Source: Siphonodentalium dalli (Eukaryota; Mollusca; Scaphopoda; Gadilida; Siphonodentaliidae). Taken from it: a stretch of 64,000 nucleotides of DNA. The DNA is taken from assembly GCA_032622095.1 (NCBI GenBank), contig CP136067.1, positions 39,783,549 to 39,847,548 of the forward strand, read 5' to 3'. The position numbers and the translations under genes are program-made. The notes below the pieces were generated by a model. It ran no database searches, was not told the origin of the DNA, and saw only the letters and a list, made by a program, of their open reading frames with translations. Positions 11,301-22,915 of this stretch are shown here, in pieces (the first letter of the stretch is position 1; every line of letters begins with the position of its first letter).

Positions 11301-11441
11301 AACAGAGTTCACGCTGTCGGCCGCCAATGGGAATTTTTTTCGAAAATGTCCAAAGAAAATTCCATTCGGCCATACTTTCTGACCAAAAAGTTTCAAGTCA
11401 GCAATCACTTCTCTGATACCATCATATATCCATGAAACCCT

Positions 11442-11812
11442 TAAAGTGATGTGAAACACTCCGGTAGGGTGATCAAATTGAAATGGAGATTAATCTTTCT
11501 CAAAGTAGTATTTTTTACAAATATTATATCCAAATTGACAACAAACACCGTCATTCTTATACATTAATTAAATACAGTGATTCTCGATGGCGAAATCGTT
11601 TTCGTTAGTTTATCGCAGATAGTAACGTCCCGAATCGAGAAGTAAATATTTACAGTTGCGAATAGTTCAGACGATGTTTTCTTTGGAGTGGTGAGGTCGA
11701 TTTGTTTGAAATTTTCGGCGATGTTACTAGAATGCTATATTCCACAAGTTGTCATAGCGCCTGAATACTAACTTATTAGTTTCACGCACCCGAATAAGTA
11801 CATAATATGTCT
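11442..11812 (+). repeat. Dispersed repeat I, full-length copy
   Basis: Begins AAAGTGATGTGAAACACTCC and ends AGTTTCACGCACCCGAATAAG, so GTGAAAC/GTTTCAC is a subterminal inverted pair. A reverse copy is at 40,845-41,140 and a shortened copy at 46,133-46,262. A TIR transposon is likely but the class is unknown. Confidence 0.6.
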
Positions 11813-11828
11813 TGAATTGATTAATATA

Positions 11829-11979
11829 CAGTTATCGCCCGCGATTGAGTGAGACACGGGGATTTGTCGCCCGCTCGAGACCTGGAATGTCACCCGAGGG
11901 CCGTCAGGCCCGAGGGTGACATTCCAGGTCGAGAGCGGCGACAAATCCCCGTGTCTCCCGAAAACAAGGGTGATAACTG
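11829..11979. repeat. Long near-perfect hairpin (151 bp)
   Basis: CAGTTATC at 11,829 pairs with GATAACTG at 11,979. From GAGACACGGGGATTTGTCG inwards the arms are almost perfect, closing on GGGCCGTCAGGCCC. It is probably a minimal foldback or MITE. The same layout is seen at 15,480 and 31,090. Confidence 0.8.
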
Positions 11980-12660
11980 TTTTGTTATCTGACAATGGAG
12001 TACACACGAACCTCCTTAAAGGATTACTATCCTCGTGAAACAACAAAACTCTATCGGAAAGCCACCCCTATTGTGATCACAATGATCCAAGTCCCATAAA
12101 AATCGCGTAATAAATAAGCCGAGAAATAAATAAATAATACCACCACCGCTTGTCGGCTATCTCCGTCGCAAAACCTCGCATGACGTCAAGCGAGGTAAAC
12201 TAATTAAAAAGAGGGAATCGGAGTCGGAGTTAATTATGTCTACCTATATGGCGATGGAAAATCCGGAATCGACATCAGCGCGTTACTGCGGGCCATATCA
12301 ATAGCATTGTGTACACATGGTGAATTGTCATCGCGCGGTGAGTTATCTTCACTTGTGATTTGTCTTAAGTGCTGTTTGGAAAGTTACGGTATTGTTCTGA
12401 CAAAAAAATATAGAGGGACGATTGAGCGGGGTAGATAACACTTTCATATAAAGCTTATAAAAACACGAGCCGGCATGTGAACTTTATTCGGGTGCGTGTT
12501 CGCGATGTTGTTTTAATTTTCCGTATATATGCCCCGAGTGTCCCGTATTTACAATCATTCATTCATTCTAGTGACTCTCAGTTAGGCATATGCTGTATTC
12601 ATTGGCAGGATTTCTGAGGGAAACCCGTTGCGCAAAATCAGAAACCGATTACATATACCA
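11980..12660. other. No gene recognised
   Basis: No coding or repeat signal could be supported. Confidence 0.45.
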
Positions 12661-12661
12661 A

Positions 12662-13030
12662 ATAAAGAGCGTTTAATTTGACGAGTCGGTCATGGTTACG
12701 AATACATACAATTGCAGTTAAAGTGGGGAGTGTGTTGATGAATAATTCACGATGACAACTATTCTAAGTCGAGCCCCCATTTCCTTCACCATGGCTCAAT
12801 AAAGAGCGTTCCATGTTAAGAGTTTTCCTAATATGGTACGAATAAAAAGAGTTTAATAAAGCGGAAATTGCTATGACAATGATGGAAGGATATATAAAGC
12901 ATGCATATCGGAAGTTCACGTACATGTATTGACCTGTATTGTTGTAATCAGTAAACAATCACTAGAACAACTGTTCTAAGTCGAGTCCCTTTACCTTGAC
13001 GCAATAAAGAGCGTTCACTATTACGATATA
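12662..13030. repeat. Near-tandem repeats carrying AATAAAGAGCGTT
   Basis: A block with CTAAGTCGAG followed by CAATAAAGAGCGTTC occurs at 12,764-12,812 and again at 12,976-13,017. Further AAAGAGCGTT copies lie at 12,664 and (inverted) 13,495. Confidence 0.6.
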
Positions 13031-13602
13031 TTGCGAATAAAGAGCACTTGAATATGTGATTCCATATTAAACCGGATTATTACCCCTCCTTCAAAAAGTT
13101 TTATATATGATTGGATGTTTAAACGAACCACGGCGAACATTTATATATTTTATAACCCTATTGTTATGCGTAATTGACACATAGAGGTCGATTTATGACC
13201 TGGATATTCAATAGACCGCATCGCTAGAGTGCTAATTTTATAGGCCAATAACCATGCATAGATGCAGTGAATTTCCATCAGTGACAGTCGGCTAGATTGT
13301 TTTGGGGTGGGGTAAGCAATATTCCGAAATATATATAAACACCATATTGCCCAAATATATACATGATTCATAACCAAGGAAAAATGAACTTATCATATCA
13401 TATTGGTAATGAATGACTTGATTATAATTGATTAAATCCGACAGCAATAAACCAATTTTGTGTTGTTTTACCGCGTTACGATACATTAAAACGAAACGCT
13501 CTTTATTGACACACGACTAATGGCATATGGAAATTGGAATGTTTACGAGATGATAATTGCCTAATAACTGTGCAAGTCTTCGCGTAAATATGCAATCTTG
13601 AT

Positions 13603-13728
13603 ATGAGGGTATCACCCCCTCCCCCTGAATCCTGAATACCAGTTAATTCGGGGGTATGTATCCCGCGTACGGCTTCAAAACACCCTGAATCCCGCGTACC
13701 GAAGGGGGGGGGGGGGTGATACCCTCTG
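13603..13728. repeat. Short TIR hairpin element with poly-G end
   Basis: GAGGGTATCACCCCC near 13,604 and GGGGGGTGATACCCTC near 13,728 form inverted ends about 125 bp apart. The right end includes a 13-G run. CCTGAATCC and CCCGCGTAC motifs repeat inside. Confidence 0.55.
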
Positions 13729-15479
13729 ATATGCATATATAATATAACTTGGACTATTCCGGTAACGAAAAAAAATATATAAACACGAGCACGCGTTTAT
13801 ATAGATAAATGCGCGCAAAACTTAATAATATACGGGAATGGCTTTATAGTAACAACACATCGCGATACATATAATAATAGTAATAATAACACGATAAAGA
13901 CATTTAATTACGAGAAAGGCGATGTTTTCGGCGAAGTTTTGCGTTCGCAGTGTGATAACGCGGCAATCTTCAAAGGCTGCAATCGACTACATGCAAACTT
14001 AAAATACCGCCGTCGCGTATCTATGCGTTGTCAATGAGTTACCACTTGATCGATCACGTGCTATGCTTCTGTATATATTATTTAATCCAATTCGAAAAGT
14101 TAATTCTATGTTGGAATCATCGCTATTTAGAAAATAAAACATTCATAATCTGGATTAATTAACAGACCCGTCATTTGCGCAGATATTCTCCGGTCAGTTT
14201 GCTGGTTGCATTGTGGAAATCGGTTAACAGAAAGAGGAGTAAAGCAATTTAGAAGTTGAGTAGCCATGCAGCGAAATGTTCGGTTTCGTTTCAAATGAGC
14301 GTGAAGACGCCGACAGACGTGTTAATTTCCAGAATGCTAAAATGTGGAACTAACACGTTGTAGTAGTGCAAAAAGAAATTGACATCTGTCACAGATCGTT
14401 ACGCAACATACGGGTATTCTCTGAAGTCTGATGAATGTATTGAAGAAAAGAAATAATCAATTGATAAACAGCAAAGAGTGGCCATTTGATCTATAGTACA
14501 TAAACGTAGTTGTAACGTATGTACATCGTATGTGCAATTGTCTGCAGCATACCAACTACATAATAAGGTTTATCTATTTGTCCCACGGTCTTTATTATTG
14601 ATATAAAAAGGTCCAATATGAATATTACACCTTATAACATATATGTGTCTATGATAACACCATTATACATAGCGTGCTTTAATTGCAAATAAAAAAACAC
14701 ACAATTATGCAAATTAGCAAACACCACAGTTCGCGGTTGTTATGAAACAGTGGGGTTTATAAAAACAGTGTTTTTCGAAATTATCAGAGAGCTGTCAGAG
14801 AATCTCTGCGCGGTGAGTTCTTCGTAGTTCTATGTTTACTGGTAACAGCTGAGCGGTCAATAACTGAGACAATGTTACCCTCGAGGGCAATATGGTGATT
14901 TATCGCCCGCCATGTGACGCACTCTCAGCCAATCAGAAGAGAGGAAAATGGGATGGAATGAGATGAAGGATAACAATATAGGTAATAGCAGTTTCTCGCC
15001 TTTACATGAGGATCAATCAATCAAAAGCAACATATGCTAATTTATCAGAATAATGATGGTTTATGGTTAGCCGCTTTGCATGGCGTCCTTTCTGAACCAA
15101 GTCACAATACTTTAGTGCTAACAAACCTATTGAATAGCAAGTCTGCACACATTGCACTCGCTGTTCAATAGGGGACGAATAGCATTTGATATTGGAATTT
15201 ATTATATGACTACCACTAATCCCTTACAAATACCACTATTGTTTGGCGATAAATTCCGAGCAGTCGGAAAACACTTGTCTGTATCGGTATTCTATGAATT
15301 CCGTATCAGTATCCCGTGAAATTAGGTCACTGGAAGTTGGGAACTATTTATCAGGTCTGTTCGTTTGAATCGTAAACGGATCTGTTCTATTGTCGCGCGT
15401 GTATCCTGATGGTGTAACGAAGTAGTTTTGCCCTTTGTGACATGGGATGAACCAAAAATGTGTCATATAATAAACGCTT
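13729..15479. other. No gene recognised
   Basis: Long AT-rich stretch without a significant frame. A GTTACCCTCGAGGGCAAT motif occurs near 14,874. Nothing else is supported. Confidence 0.45.
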
Positions 15480-15640
15480 TATCGGTACAGTGAAGTGATA
15501 TGGGATGCAGTATCACGTCTCGTTGACGATGTCAGATCGCCGCATCAAACTCGCTGCCTGCGGCAGCTCGTTTGATACGGCGATCTGACATTGTCAACTC
15601 GGCGTGATACTGCAGCCCATATCACTTCACTGTACCGATA
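15480..15640. repeat. Long near-perfect hairpin (161 bp)
   Basis: TATCGGTACAGTGAAGTGAT at 15,480 pairs with ATCACTTCACTGTACCGATA ending at 15,640. The arms are about 70 bp with few mismatches, and the loop is a GC-rich mini-palindrome (GCTGCCTGCGGCAGC). It is a likely foldback MITE or potential dsRNA source. Confidence 0.85.
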
Positions 15641-15699
15641 ATGTGTATGTACCAGAGTTAGCTCTTTTAAGAAACAGGTTTCTACGTCGCCACCTTATT

Positions 15700-15945
15700 G
15701 AGCAAATAAACGTGTATAACACAACCGATACGGTGCATTTGAACCAGTTGTGTGTGTTTTTAAGATACGCCCACATTGTTGCATAGTTCACTCCTCGATG
15801 AGGGTATACCTCACAGGAATGGACTTTACAATCATTGGCATATTATACCATATACATTCGGATCACCGCTGCACCACCATACCTTTCCATCTCTAGAAAT
15901 ACATGCGACGACGGCAAATGTTTACGATGACTTTATTAAATTTCA
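15700..15945 (+). pseudogene. Decayed coding remnant shared with 59,023-59,210
   Basis: Seen: DTVHLNQLCVFLRYAH here and DTVHMNQLCGFLRYAQ at 59,023 onward, followed in both by YYTIYIRITAAPP, a Ser/Ile-rich stretch and NVYDDFIK. Conservation between two separated copies, with frames broken here by stops, indicates a repeated coding sequence. It is probably the C-terminal part of a retroelement, because the following array ends in an AATCTTG tail. I do not recognise the family. It merges into the 218-bp array. Confidence 0.4.
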
Positions 15946-16710
15946 ATGTTATACTTACCATTTTATTTGTTTACACCATTGTGCTATTGATTATATATTG
16001 GTTTTGCTCGTATATTACACATGCAATTAGAACAACAATAAAGAATCTTGAATCTTGAATCTTGTTTAAGACAAATTTCTATACCATCGCTACTAGTATA
16101 TATACATTTTTTATTTCTCCATTTCGAAGAGTCAAATGTTTACGATGACTTTATTAAATTTCAATGTTATACTTACCATTTTATTTGTTTACACCATTGT
16201 GCTATTGATTATATATTGGTTTTGCTCGTATATTACACATGCAATTAGAACAACAATAAAGAATCTTGAATCTTGAATCTTGTTTAAGACAAATTTCTAT
16301 ACCATCGCTACTAGAACATATACATTTTTTATTTCTCCATTTCGAAGAGTCAAATGTTTACGATGACTTTATTAAATTTCAATGTTATACTTACCATTTT
16401 ATTTGTTTACACCATTGTGCTATTGATTATATATTGGTTTTGCTCGTATATTACACATGCAATTAGAACAACAATAAAGAATCTTGAATCTTGAATCTTG
16501 TTTAAGACAAATTTCTATACCATCGCTACTAGAACATATACATTTTTTATTTCTCCATTTCGAAGAGTCAAATGTTTACGATGACTTTATTAAATTTCAA
16601 TGTTATACTTACCATTTTATTCGTTTACACCATTGTGCTATTGATTATATATTGGTTTTGTTCGTATATAACACGTGCAATTAGAACAACAATAAAGAAT
16701 CTTGAATCTT
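15918..16710 (+). repeat. 218-bp tandem array with (AATCTTG)n junctions
   Basis: AATGTTTACGATGACTTTATT recurs at 15,918, 16,136, 16,354 and 16,572, so units are exactly 218 bp and nearly identical. Each unit carries the same 66-codon frame. Each ends AACAACAATAAAG followed by AATCTTG repeated two or three times, the kind of tail found at LINE/SINE 3' ends. The array therefore looks like amplified copies of one retroelement 3' end. Confidence 0.9.
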
Positions 16711-16792
16711 GGGGGATTTCAAAATAAGATAGTGCAGGCAAATGTGTGCTCATTTATGCTGACATGCGTTAACGTCTGAACTATCTGAACCA

Positions 16793-17178
16793 TCGGAGTA
16801 TCACATATTTTCATCAATTGTTTTTATAATTTTTTCTTATATTCTTTAACAATTTTTTTTCATTTTTTTTAAATAATGTTTTCTTACATTCTTTATCAAT
16901 TTTGATCATTATTTCTTACATTCTTTAACAATTTTTATCATTTTTTAAAATCATTTTTTCTTACATTCTTTATCAATTTTTATCATTATGTCCTACATTC
17001 TTTAACAAATTTTTATCATTTTTTATCATTATTTCTTACATTCTTTCACAGTTATAAATGATAATATAAAATTTGTTAGGCCAGTGCATTCTCTTATAGG
17101 TCGACTCGCATATATAAGAGAATGCATTGGCACAGGGTTTTCGCAAAAAATCAGGAAGCTCCCGTCATCAGAGGGTTA
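16793..17178. mobile_element. Partial TTAA-type MITE, family C
   Basis: Seen: about five T-rich units with TTCTTACATTCTTTAACAAT, then a shortened palindrome (17,081-17,130), then GGCACAGGG and a right end CTCCCGTCATCAGAGGGTTA at 17,178. The palindrome lost part of one arm. No matching left TIR is found. The end resembles 55,429 onward and the fragment near 17,477. Confidence 0.6.
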
Positions 17179-19468
17179 GCACTCTCATTCAATTTAGTAT
17201 TATTGTTTTACAGCGTTTGGTGAACAGCTTATGACCAACTTATTTGTGTCTTCGAAATTCAAATATTAAATTTTGAAGCATATGGATATCCTGAAGAGGA
17301 TGATAAATGATTTAATTGTTAAACATTAAAATTATATAGAAGTTCATATAATACTTCAAATCTCGCAGCCCATTCACATGATAATAAAGTGTCAAAATCC
17401 AGAGCTGACATATCATATATTCTACCCAGTTAATGTCCCAGATACAGACAACTTTTTTCAATACAAATATTGTCTTAACCCTTAAGGCCCTGACATCAGC
17501 TTCTTGAAATTTTGCAAAAACCTTTTGCCAATGTAATATATTTTCAGATTTCAACGACATTTGGTGTGGTGACTCAGGGTACCATGGCGGAGGTTATAAC
17601 GGCGCTAGTATTTTTTTTCTTCAAAATTTTGATTTAAAAAAATTTAATTAAGAAAAAAAAATGTTTTGGTTAAATTGAGCAAGGAGGCCCCTCCGATGCT
17701 GTATATAGGCTCCCGAAGAACCCTGTTTCAGCTAGTCATACATATTTAAATACCGTTACATATAAAACATATAAAATAAATTGAAATTCATCTTTATCCG
17801 TTCCAAGTAAGTTCACCCGTGGATTACCGCAAAAAAAAAAAAAAAAAAGGTTTTTTACCGTAACTATACAAACCCCGACGGAATATCCATTGGTATCCAA
17901 CATCCAACAAGTCCCCGTGTATAGTACGTGCTCTTCAAACCGATCACGCTGTCGGGGGCTGATATAATAAGTTAGCTATAATTAATGCTACCGCGGATAT
18001 AGTTGTGGTCAGCAAAATAGATAGTGTTTCCTTCAGTTAAGTATAAATGAAATGAAATATGACAAATATTTTAAGACGTTCGAAAAAAAACCCGGCGACT
18101 TCCCGTTGCATTAATTCGATATGTTTGCGTTCAACTTAGAGTACACCACATAGACCGTATCTTCTTCACTCCAGTTGAAGCGGTAGAAGTGATTAGGACG
18201 GACCAACTACAGTATCCTAATAATATTAAAGTGTGACAATAATAGTCTATAGACTCAAAATAAACTCAGCAGATGTTTAGTCTGAGAATTGTTTGGATAA
18301 AATTGGTTGGGATATATAATTATACTCAAATCCATGTATAAATGGTTGCAATTTAGTGACAATTAACCACCATCAACAGTTTCTTTTATTAATTCATCAT
18401 CTAAGAACAATGAAGACATACATACATCAATGTTTCATGCTGCTAAGACTAACTTTCAGTCCCAGCAACAGTGATTGAAAACTCATGTAATCGTGAAAAT
18501 AATTACACCAATGATGGCCACTTATACATTATGTGGAAATTAGTAATTGACAATATGTTGTAGAAAACATCTCATGAACACCGATACATGGTTATACGTC
18601 ATGAAATACAACACTTTGTACTGACAAGTGGAATGTGGTTGTATAAGTAATTTCTTTCACTTCCATCCTGTGCCATGTCAGTATAATGAGTTTATATGTA
18701 TAGACTCTGAGAACGTTCACCTCCCTTTTTGGAAAGAACCCGTTTAACAGTGTCAATGGTAATGTGTCTGTTCCGTACCTGTGAGTTGAGCGATGCAGAT
18801 ATAGAAAAGAGTGATTTCACTAATCGGTTCACTATCTGTTGATATGAGAAATCAAGGATACATGGAACCACATATTACTCGTTTATAGTTTGAAGTATAA
18901 TAGTTTCAACAATAAACTTGCTATAACTAGTGTGCTCTCTGAACTGTCAGTGTTTAAAGTTTCATCGACTGATGCTGCTGTCGTCAATCTGAGCAACTGT
19001 ATGTGACCCTGACTTCTCTCTTCCATTTGGTGGGGTGAATCAACACTATCTGGTGTCAAACTGTCATATTTAGATTTGAGATTTGTGTAGCCAGAGTAAT
19101 GTGATAGTGTGAGCCAGTTTAAGCATTCAAACCATTGTTGTAGTAGTCTAGGCAAATATGGACATAGGTGTCGCCTGGAGAGCGAATTTATGAGACCTAC
19201 ATTTTTGCTTAGCACGAACACTTAGCTTTCGGAATCCGTATGGATTTGTCATGCAGATAGGCGGACTTTTTTCGCACCGCGTGGTTTTATTGAGGCACCT
19301 GGTGATAAAATCGGTCATTTTAAAAAAAATAAAGTCGACATATTTGACAGAATATATTGACACCTGTTGAGAAGAGATATTCGTCCAATTTTGATACGTG
19401 TGAATGGGGCGATAACCAGAGTAAGGTAATACATGTAACCATTGAATCTCGGAACGACAGTCATGACG
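17179..19468. other. No intact gene; possible decayed coding near 18.9-19.4 kb
   Basis: A degenerate family-C-like MITE end (TTAACCCTTAAGG...TTTTGCAAAAACC) lies at 17,477-17,525 and an 18-A run at 17,831. Minus frames at 18,883-19,221 (112 codons) and 19,148-19,363 overlap in different frames downstream of the remnant at 19,469-19,740. They could be frameshifted continuations of it, but nothing definite is recognised. Confidence 0.35.
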
Positions 19469-19740
19469 TCATGTGATGGAGTTGTTATATGTGACGCTAT
19501 GTATACATATCATCGTATGTATGAGTGTTTGGGCGCTGCGGATACCAGAACAGGTTGTCTTCGAGGAACCAAGGATTTTTAACAGTCTCATTTTCTTATG
19601 ACTGATCATCTTATTCAGATAACTCATTTTCCCGTTTCTATATTGGAATGAGGTTGTGTCGCACCAGGTTAAGCTATGGTAAGCCGGCATGATCGCACAC
19701 ACCGTCTCTGTTGAAGCTGCAAACTATTTGTATGCTGACA
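19469..19740 (-). pseudogene. Remnant of the 'HALTGCDTTS' invertebrate protein family
   Basis: Seen: on the minus strand, TVCAIMPAYHSLTWCDTTSF is followed by a basic stretch NGKMSYLNKM. Many cnidarian, molluscan and fish uncharacterised proteins contain LPA-x-HALTGCDTTS followed by a G-x-GKK segment. The match covers this diagnostic motif, with TWCD in place of TGCD. It is a short fragment with no start or upstream domain, so it is broken. The family is often repeated and may be mobile-element derived (inference). The function is unknown. Confidence 0.45.
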
Positions 19741-20034
19741 TAACGCATGTGGTCAAACTTCGTCCACCATGTGTGAGATGGCCTAATAAGCTTTGTGCAT
19801 TACTAAATCCCTCGGCTTGCCCTACAGCTAACATTATTTTTACATCCGATTGATCATTGATCCCAAACTTCAGATGTCTCTCTGGGTTGACATCTCTAGT
19901 ATAACTTAAAAATTTAAACTATCCACATTCCTTATTGCTCCATTGACTGTAAGATATAACATTATCCCCTCTCTACATTGAGCTACAGTGTCATTGACAC
20001 TTTCATTTTATTAATTCATTGTCTAAGAACAATT

Positions 20035-20957
20035 AAAGATGGTCTATCTCTTTGCCAACACGTGTTATATAGTTTCCATGGTATAATATATTATATATGA
20101 ATTGAAGATCCACGCTTCGATCGATTAATATTGATTATATGTTGATCATATGTTCTGGTATAAACATGTGTAATCGTTTATCCAACCACCAATAGTGGTT
20201 ACTGTTAACAGAGACCAGAAATTTTATTGTGTAATTTTGTCATAAATAAACTTTAATTAGACTCATTATCGCTTATAACTATGGAATACAACAATACAAA
20301 TAAACAATCTGGGACATTTTATGTTCAGCGCAATGGGTAAACTCGAATAATCGCTACCTGATATCGCTTGAACGGTCTGTTCTAAAATAGTAACAAATGT
20401 ATGTCCCATTTAACCCTTTACCCAACAAACCGGCCAAAACCGGCCAAATAAAGCTTCGACAGCCTAAAATATCTTCGGTCTGTCTCAATAGAACCATACA
20501 AATATGAATATCATTGGAACCTGCTCCCTGACCACATTGTGATAGTTACAGTTATGCCCTGTGCCAATGCATTCTCTTATATATGCGAGTCGACCATATG
20601 TCGCCTCGCATATATAAGAGAATGCATTGGCCTAAAAAAAAATCTTTTTTTAACACTTTTTACCATTTTTTCTTACATTCTTTAACAATTTTATAATTTT
20701 TATTGTGTTAAGCCAATGCATTCTCTTATATATGCGAGGCGACCTATGGTCGACTCGCATATATAAGAGAATGCATTGGCACAGGGCCGTTCTGTTGGGT
20801 AAAGGGTTAATCATCGCATAAAACATATTACAAATAGAATCAAAATTAATTGATAGTTCTAAGCGTCTCTAAACAGAGGTGTTATATTCATATTTATCAT
20901 TTTATACCCACGAAACTATATAAAACTTGTTATGTGAAGAGATAGACCATCTTCAAG
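20035..20957. mobile_element. Inverted-repeat element carrying a TTAA MITE
   Basis: AAGATGGTCTATCTCTT at 20,035 and AGAGATAGACCATCTT ending near 20,953 are inverted, with similarity extending about 55 bp (GTTATATAGTTTC motif). The family B MITE at 20,410-20,810 is nested inside. A related single arm is near 3600-3710. The class is unknown. Confidence 0.45.
20410..20810 (+). mobile_element. TTAA-flanked MITE, family B
   Basis: TTAA at both ends (20,410-20,413 and 20,807-20,810), TIR CCCTTTACCCAACA, and palindromes at 20,564-20,630 and 20,713-20,779. Orientation is opposite to the 9,313 copy. Nearly identical to its siblings. Confidence 0.85.
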
Positions 20958-20973
20958 ACATACATACATGAAA

Positions 20974-21026
20974 ATTTCCCCCGTTCCTTGGAAGAACGAA
21001 TACGGGTTCCAAGGAACGGGGGAGAT
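20974..21026. repeat. Short GC-rich hairpin
   Basis: TCCCCCGTTCCTTGGA and TCCAAGGAACGGGGGA form a perfect 16-bp stem with a 15-base loop. Confidence 0.8.
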
Positions 21027-21162
21027 TTTAATCGGGTAAGTTTTTCCGCCCGAGGTGATCTTCACCTTGAAACGGGTACCCACAAACGTACCTCTTTTCC
21101 ATCACGGGACGGGTACCATCATTTCTCTTGATTAAAAAGCAGAATTCACTCAAATTAAATTA

Positions 21163-21411
21163 AAACGGATTTCGACGAAATTTGATACCTAGGGATACTT
21201 TTGTCGGGGGAGTGTTTTCGATGGGTCAAATCGTGACCCCGACCTGATCCTGACCTTCAAAATGGTCAATTCAAGATCAAATCTGGTAAAACGGACGGAT
21301 TTCGACGAAATTTTATACCTAGGGATGCTTTTATCTTGGGAGTGTTTTAGACGGGTCAAATCGTTACCCCGACCTGACCTTGACCTTCAAATGGTCAATT
21401 CAAGGTCAAAG
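21163..21411. repeat. Two-unit tandem repeat, about 125 bp
   Basis: ACGGATTTCGACGAAATTT...TACCTAGGGAT...GGGTCAAATCGT...CCCCGACCTGA...CAATTCAAGRTCAAA occurs twice. The TTCGACGAAATTT and GACCTTGACCTTCAA words are common in invertebrate repeats. Confidence 0.75.
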
Positions 21412-21944
21412 GTCACCTGCTAGTAATTTTATATATAGCGAAATTCCCCTGTATTTTTCACATGCAGGTGGTTATAGGAACGTGCTCATTTGCTGTGTAA
21501 CTAATGATACCCAATTATTATAAATCTGAAGATTCCATTACGATATGTCGGCCGATTCGCAAGAAATCAACTGGACATTTTTCCATTGCATTAACACAGG
21601 AATTGGTTGAAATGCCATTTGAACGCAAATAAGAGCGAAATAACGCGTATTTAACGGTTCGACGTGAGCTAGAATAAAATAGAATAGAATATAATTTATT
21701 AGCAAGAACATCCATATATAAGGACAGGTTGCTGAGAATACATAATGAATAAACAATCAAAATAGAAATCATGACGAAAAGAAGTACTAAAGCATTCAAA
21801 TAATAATACAAATGATAATGATTATTCACGCCGCGGCAATCTACCACGGAATGCTTGTTTGATTACTTACAGTTGTGCTACGACTGTAAATACAATATCA
21901 CAGTTATTATCAGAGGCCACTGGTATCCAATAACCGTCAGCCAA

Positions 21945-22310
21945 TTAGGTGTTAATGCAATAATCGGATCTCAATTCAAAGAACCTCCGGATCAGATTAC
22001 ATACACCTGCACAAATTTCAGGACAATCGTTGGTCATAATCACTTTAAATTTCTCTAGTGGGCAAAGTTTATCAAAATGGTGGTGTACAGAACTAATCAT
22101 CGATAATAAATCATTTCTAAGGCCCGCATAAAACGAGCAGTCCATCAGAAAATTAAATTCATCTTCTATAGAGCCACGTTTACAAAATAGACATATTCTT
22201 TTCTCTACATCTACAGGGGGGTTTGCGTGTCTGCCTTTTTCTATGAGCAATGGATGATTACTTATCCGAAAGCGAGCGAATGCGATTCTATCATCTATTG
22301 AGCTAGTGTG
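21945..22310 (-). pseudogene. LINE ORF2, C-terminal cysteine motif
   Basis: The frame begins upstream of position 22,250 (FARFRISNHPLLIEKG). It contains ICLFCKRGSIEDEFNFLMDC, the C-x2-C...C motif seen at the C-terminus of many LINE ORF2 proteins (usually C-x2-C...H...C; here the histidine position is Asn). It follows the 22,295-22,915 frame after a frameshift near 22,300 and ends in a stop at 21,945, so it is the true ORF2 end. A decayed relative on the plus strand is at 39,100-39,530. Confidence 0.75.
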
Positions 22311-22915
22311 GATAGGTAAGGTTCGATATAGTAGTCATGTTTAAAAAGTCGATATGTTCTCAGTTTATTTCTTCCTGTAGGTGAGGCTTCGTCGCTGAGG
22401 CTTTTATGGAAGTCAGAAACATGGTTCGCCTTCGTAGTTAGTTTGAATTTGCTTAATGTTGGACTCATGTTTCCTGGGTTGCGCGGAATATAGAGTCCTG
22501 ACGCCTTTAGTGATGCAAAGGGGGACTTACAGACGGACCATACTCGCTGTTCTTCGACTGCTTCGTTTAATAATTTGCTGTCGTTGCGGGACGATAACTT
22601 TATAGCATACGACGCCATTCGACCAATCACATCAGTGTATATTGGATATATACCTAATTCCGCACGCACCGCGTTATTCGACGCATTTCGTCCTGCATGT
22701 AGTATTTGTTTACAAAATTTAACCTGAAGCTTTTCACGTGGCATACGTTCGTGATTTAACGGTGTTATTTCAACGCCCCATAGTTCACTGCCATACAGGA
22801 TAATTGGTTTGATGAGTTTATCGTAAAGTTTTATATATGTGCGCAAAGGGAGTGGTGCTTTATCGTTGCATGCGCTTCTTAATGCAAATAAGGCTTTGCG
22901 AGCTTTAGCGCTCAT
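22295..22915 (-). pseudogene. LINE ORF2, region between RT and C-terminal motif
   Basis: Continues the RT after a frameshift near 22,915-22,930 (the two frames overlap by 4 bases). Recognisable are KARKALFALR, the thumb-region phrase LYDKLIKPIILYGSELWG, which follows the RT core in many LINEs, and KLRTYRLFKHDYYIEPYL near the end. The last phrase is shared with the plus-strand remnant at 39.1 kb (RTYRIFKDEYKIEPYV). No catalytic residues are expected in this part. Confidence 0.8.

Noticed and set aside
11157-11459. 100-codon minus frame
   Set aside because: Spans a tandem duplication and the start of a dispersed repeat; no domain seen.
16048-16684. Three identical 66-codon frames
   Set aside because: They repeat only because the 218-bp DNA unit is tandem; no start context or family match.
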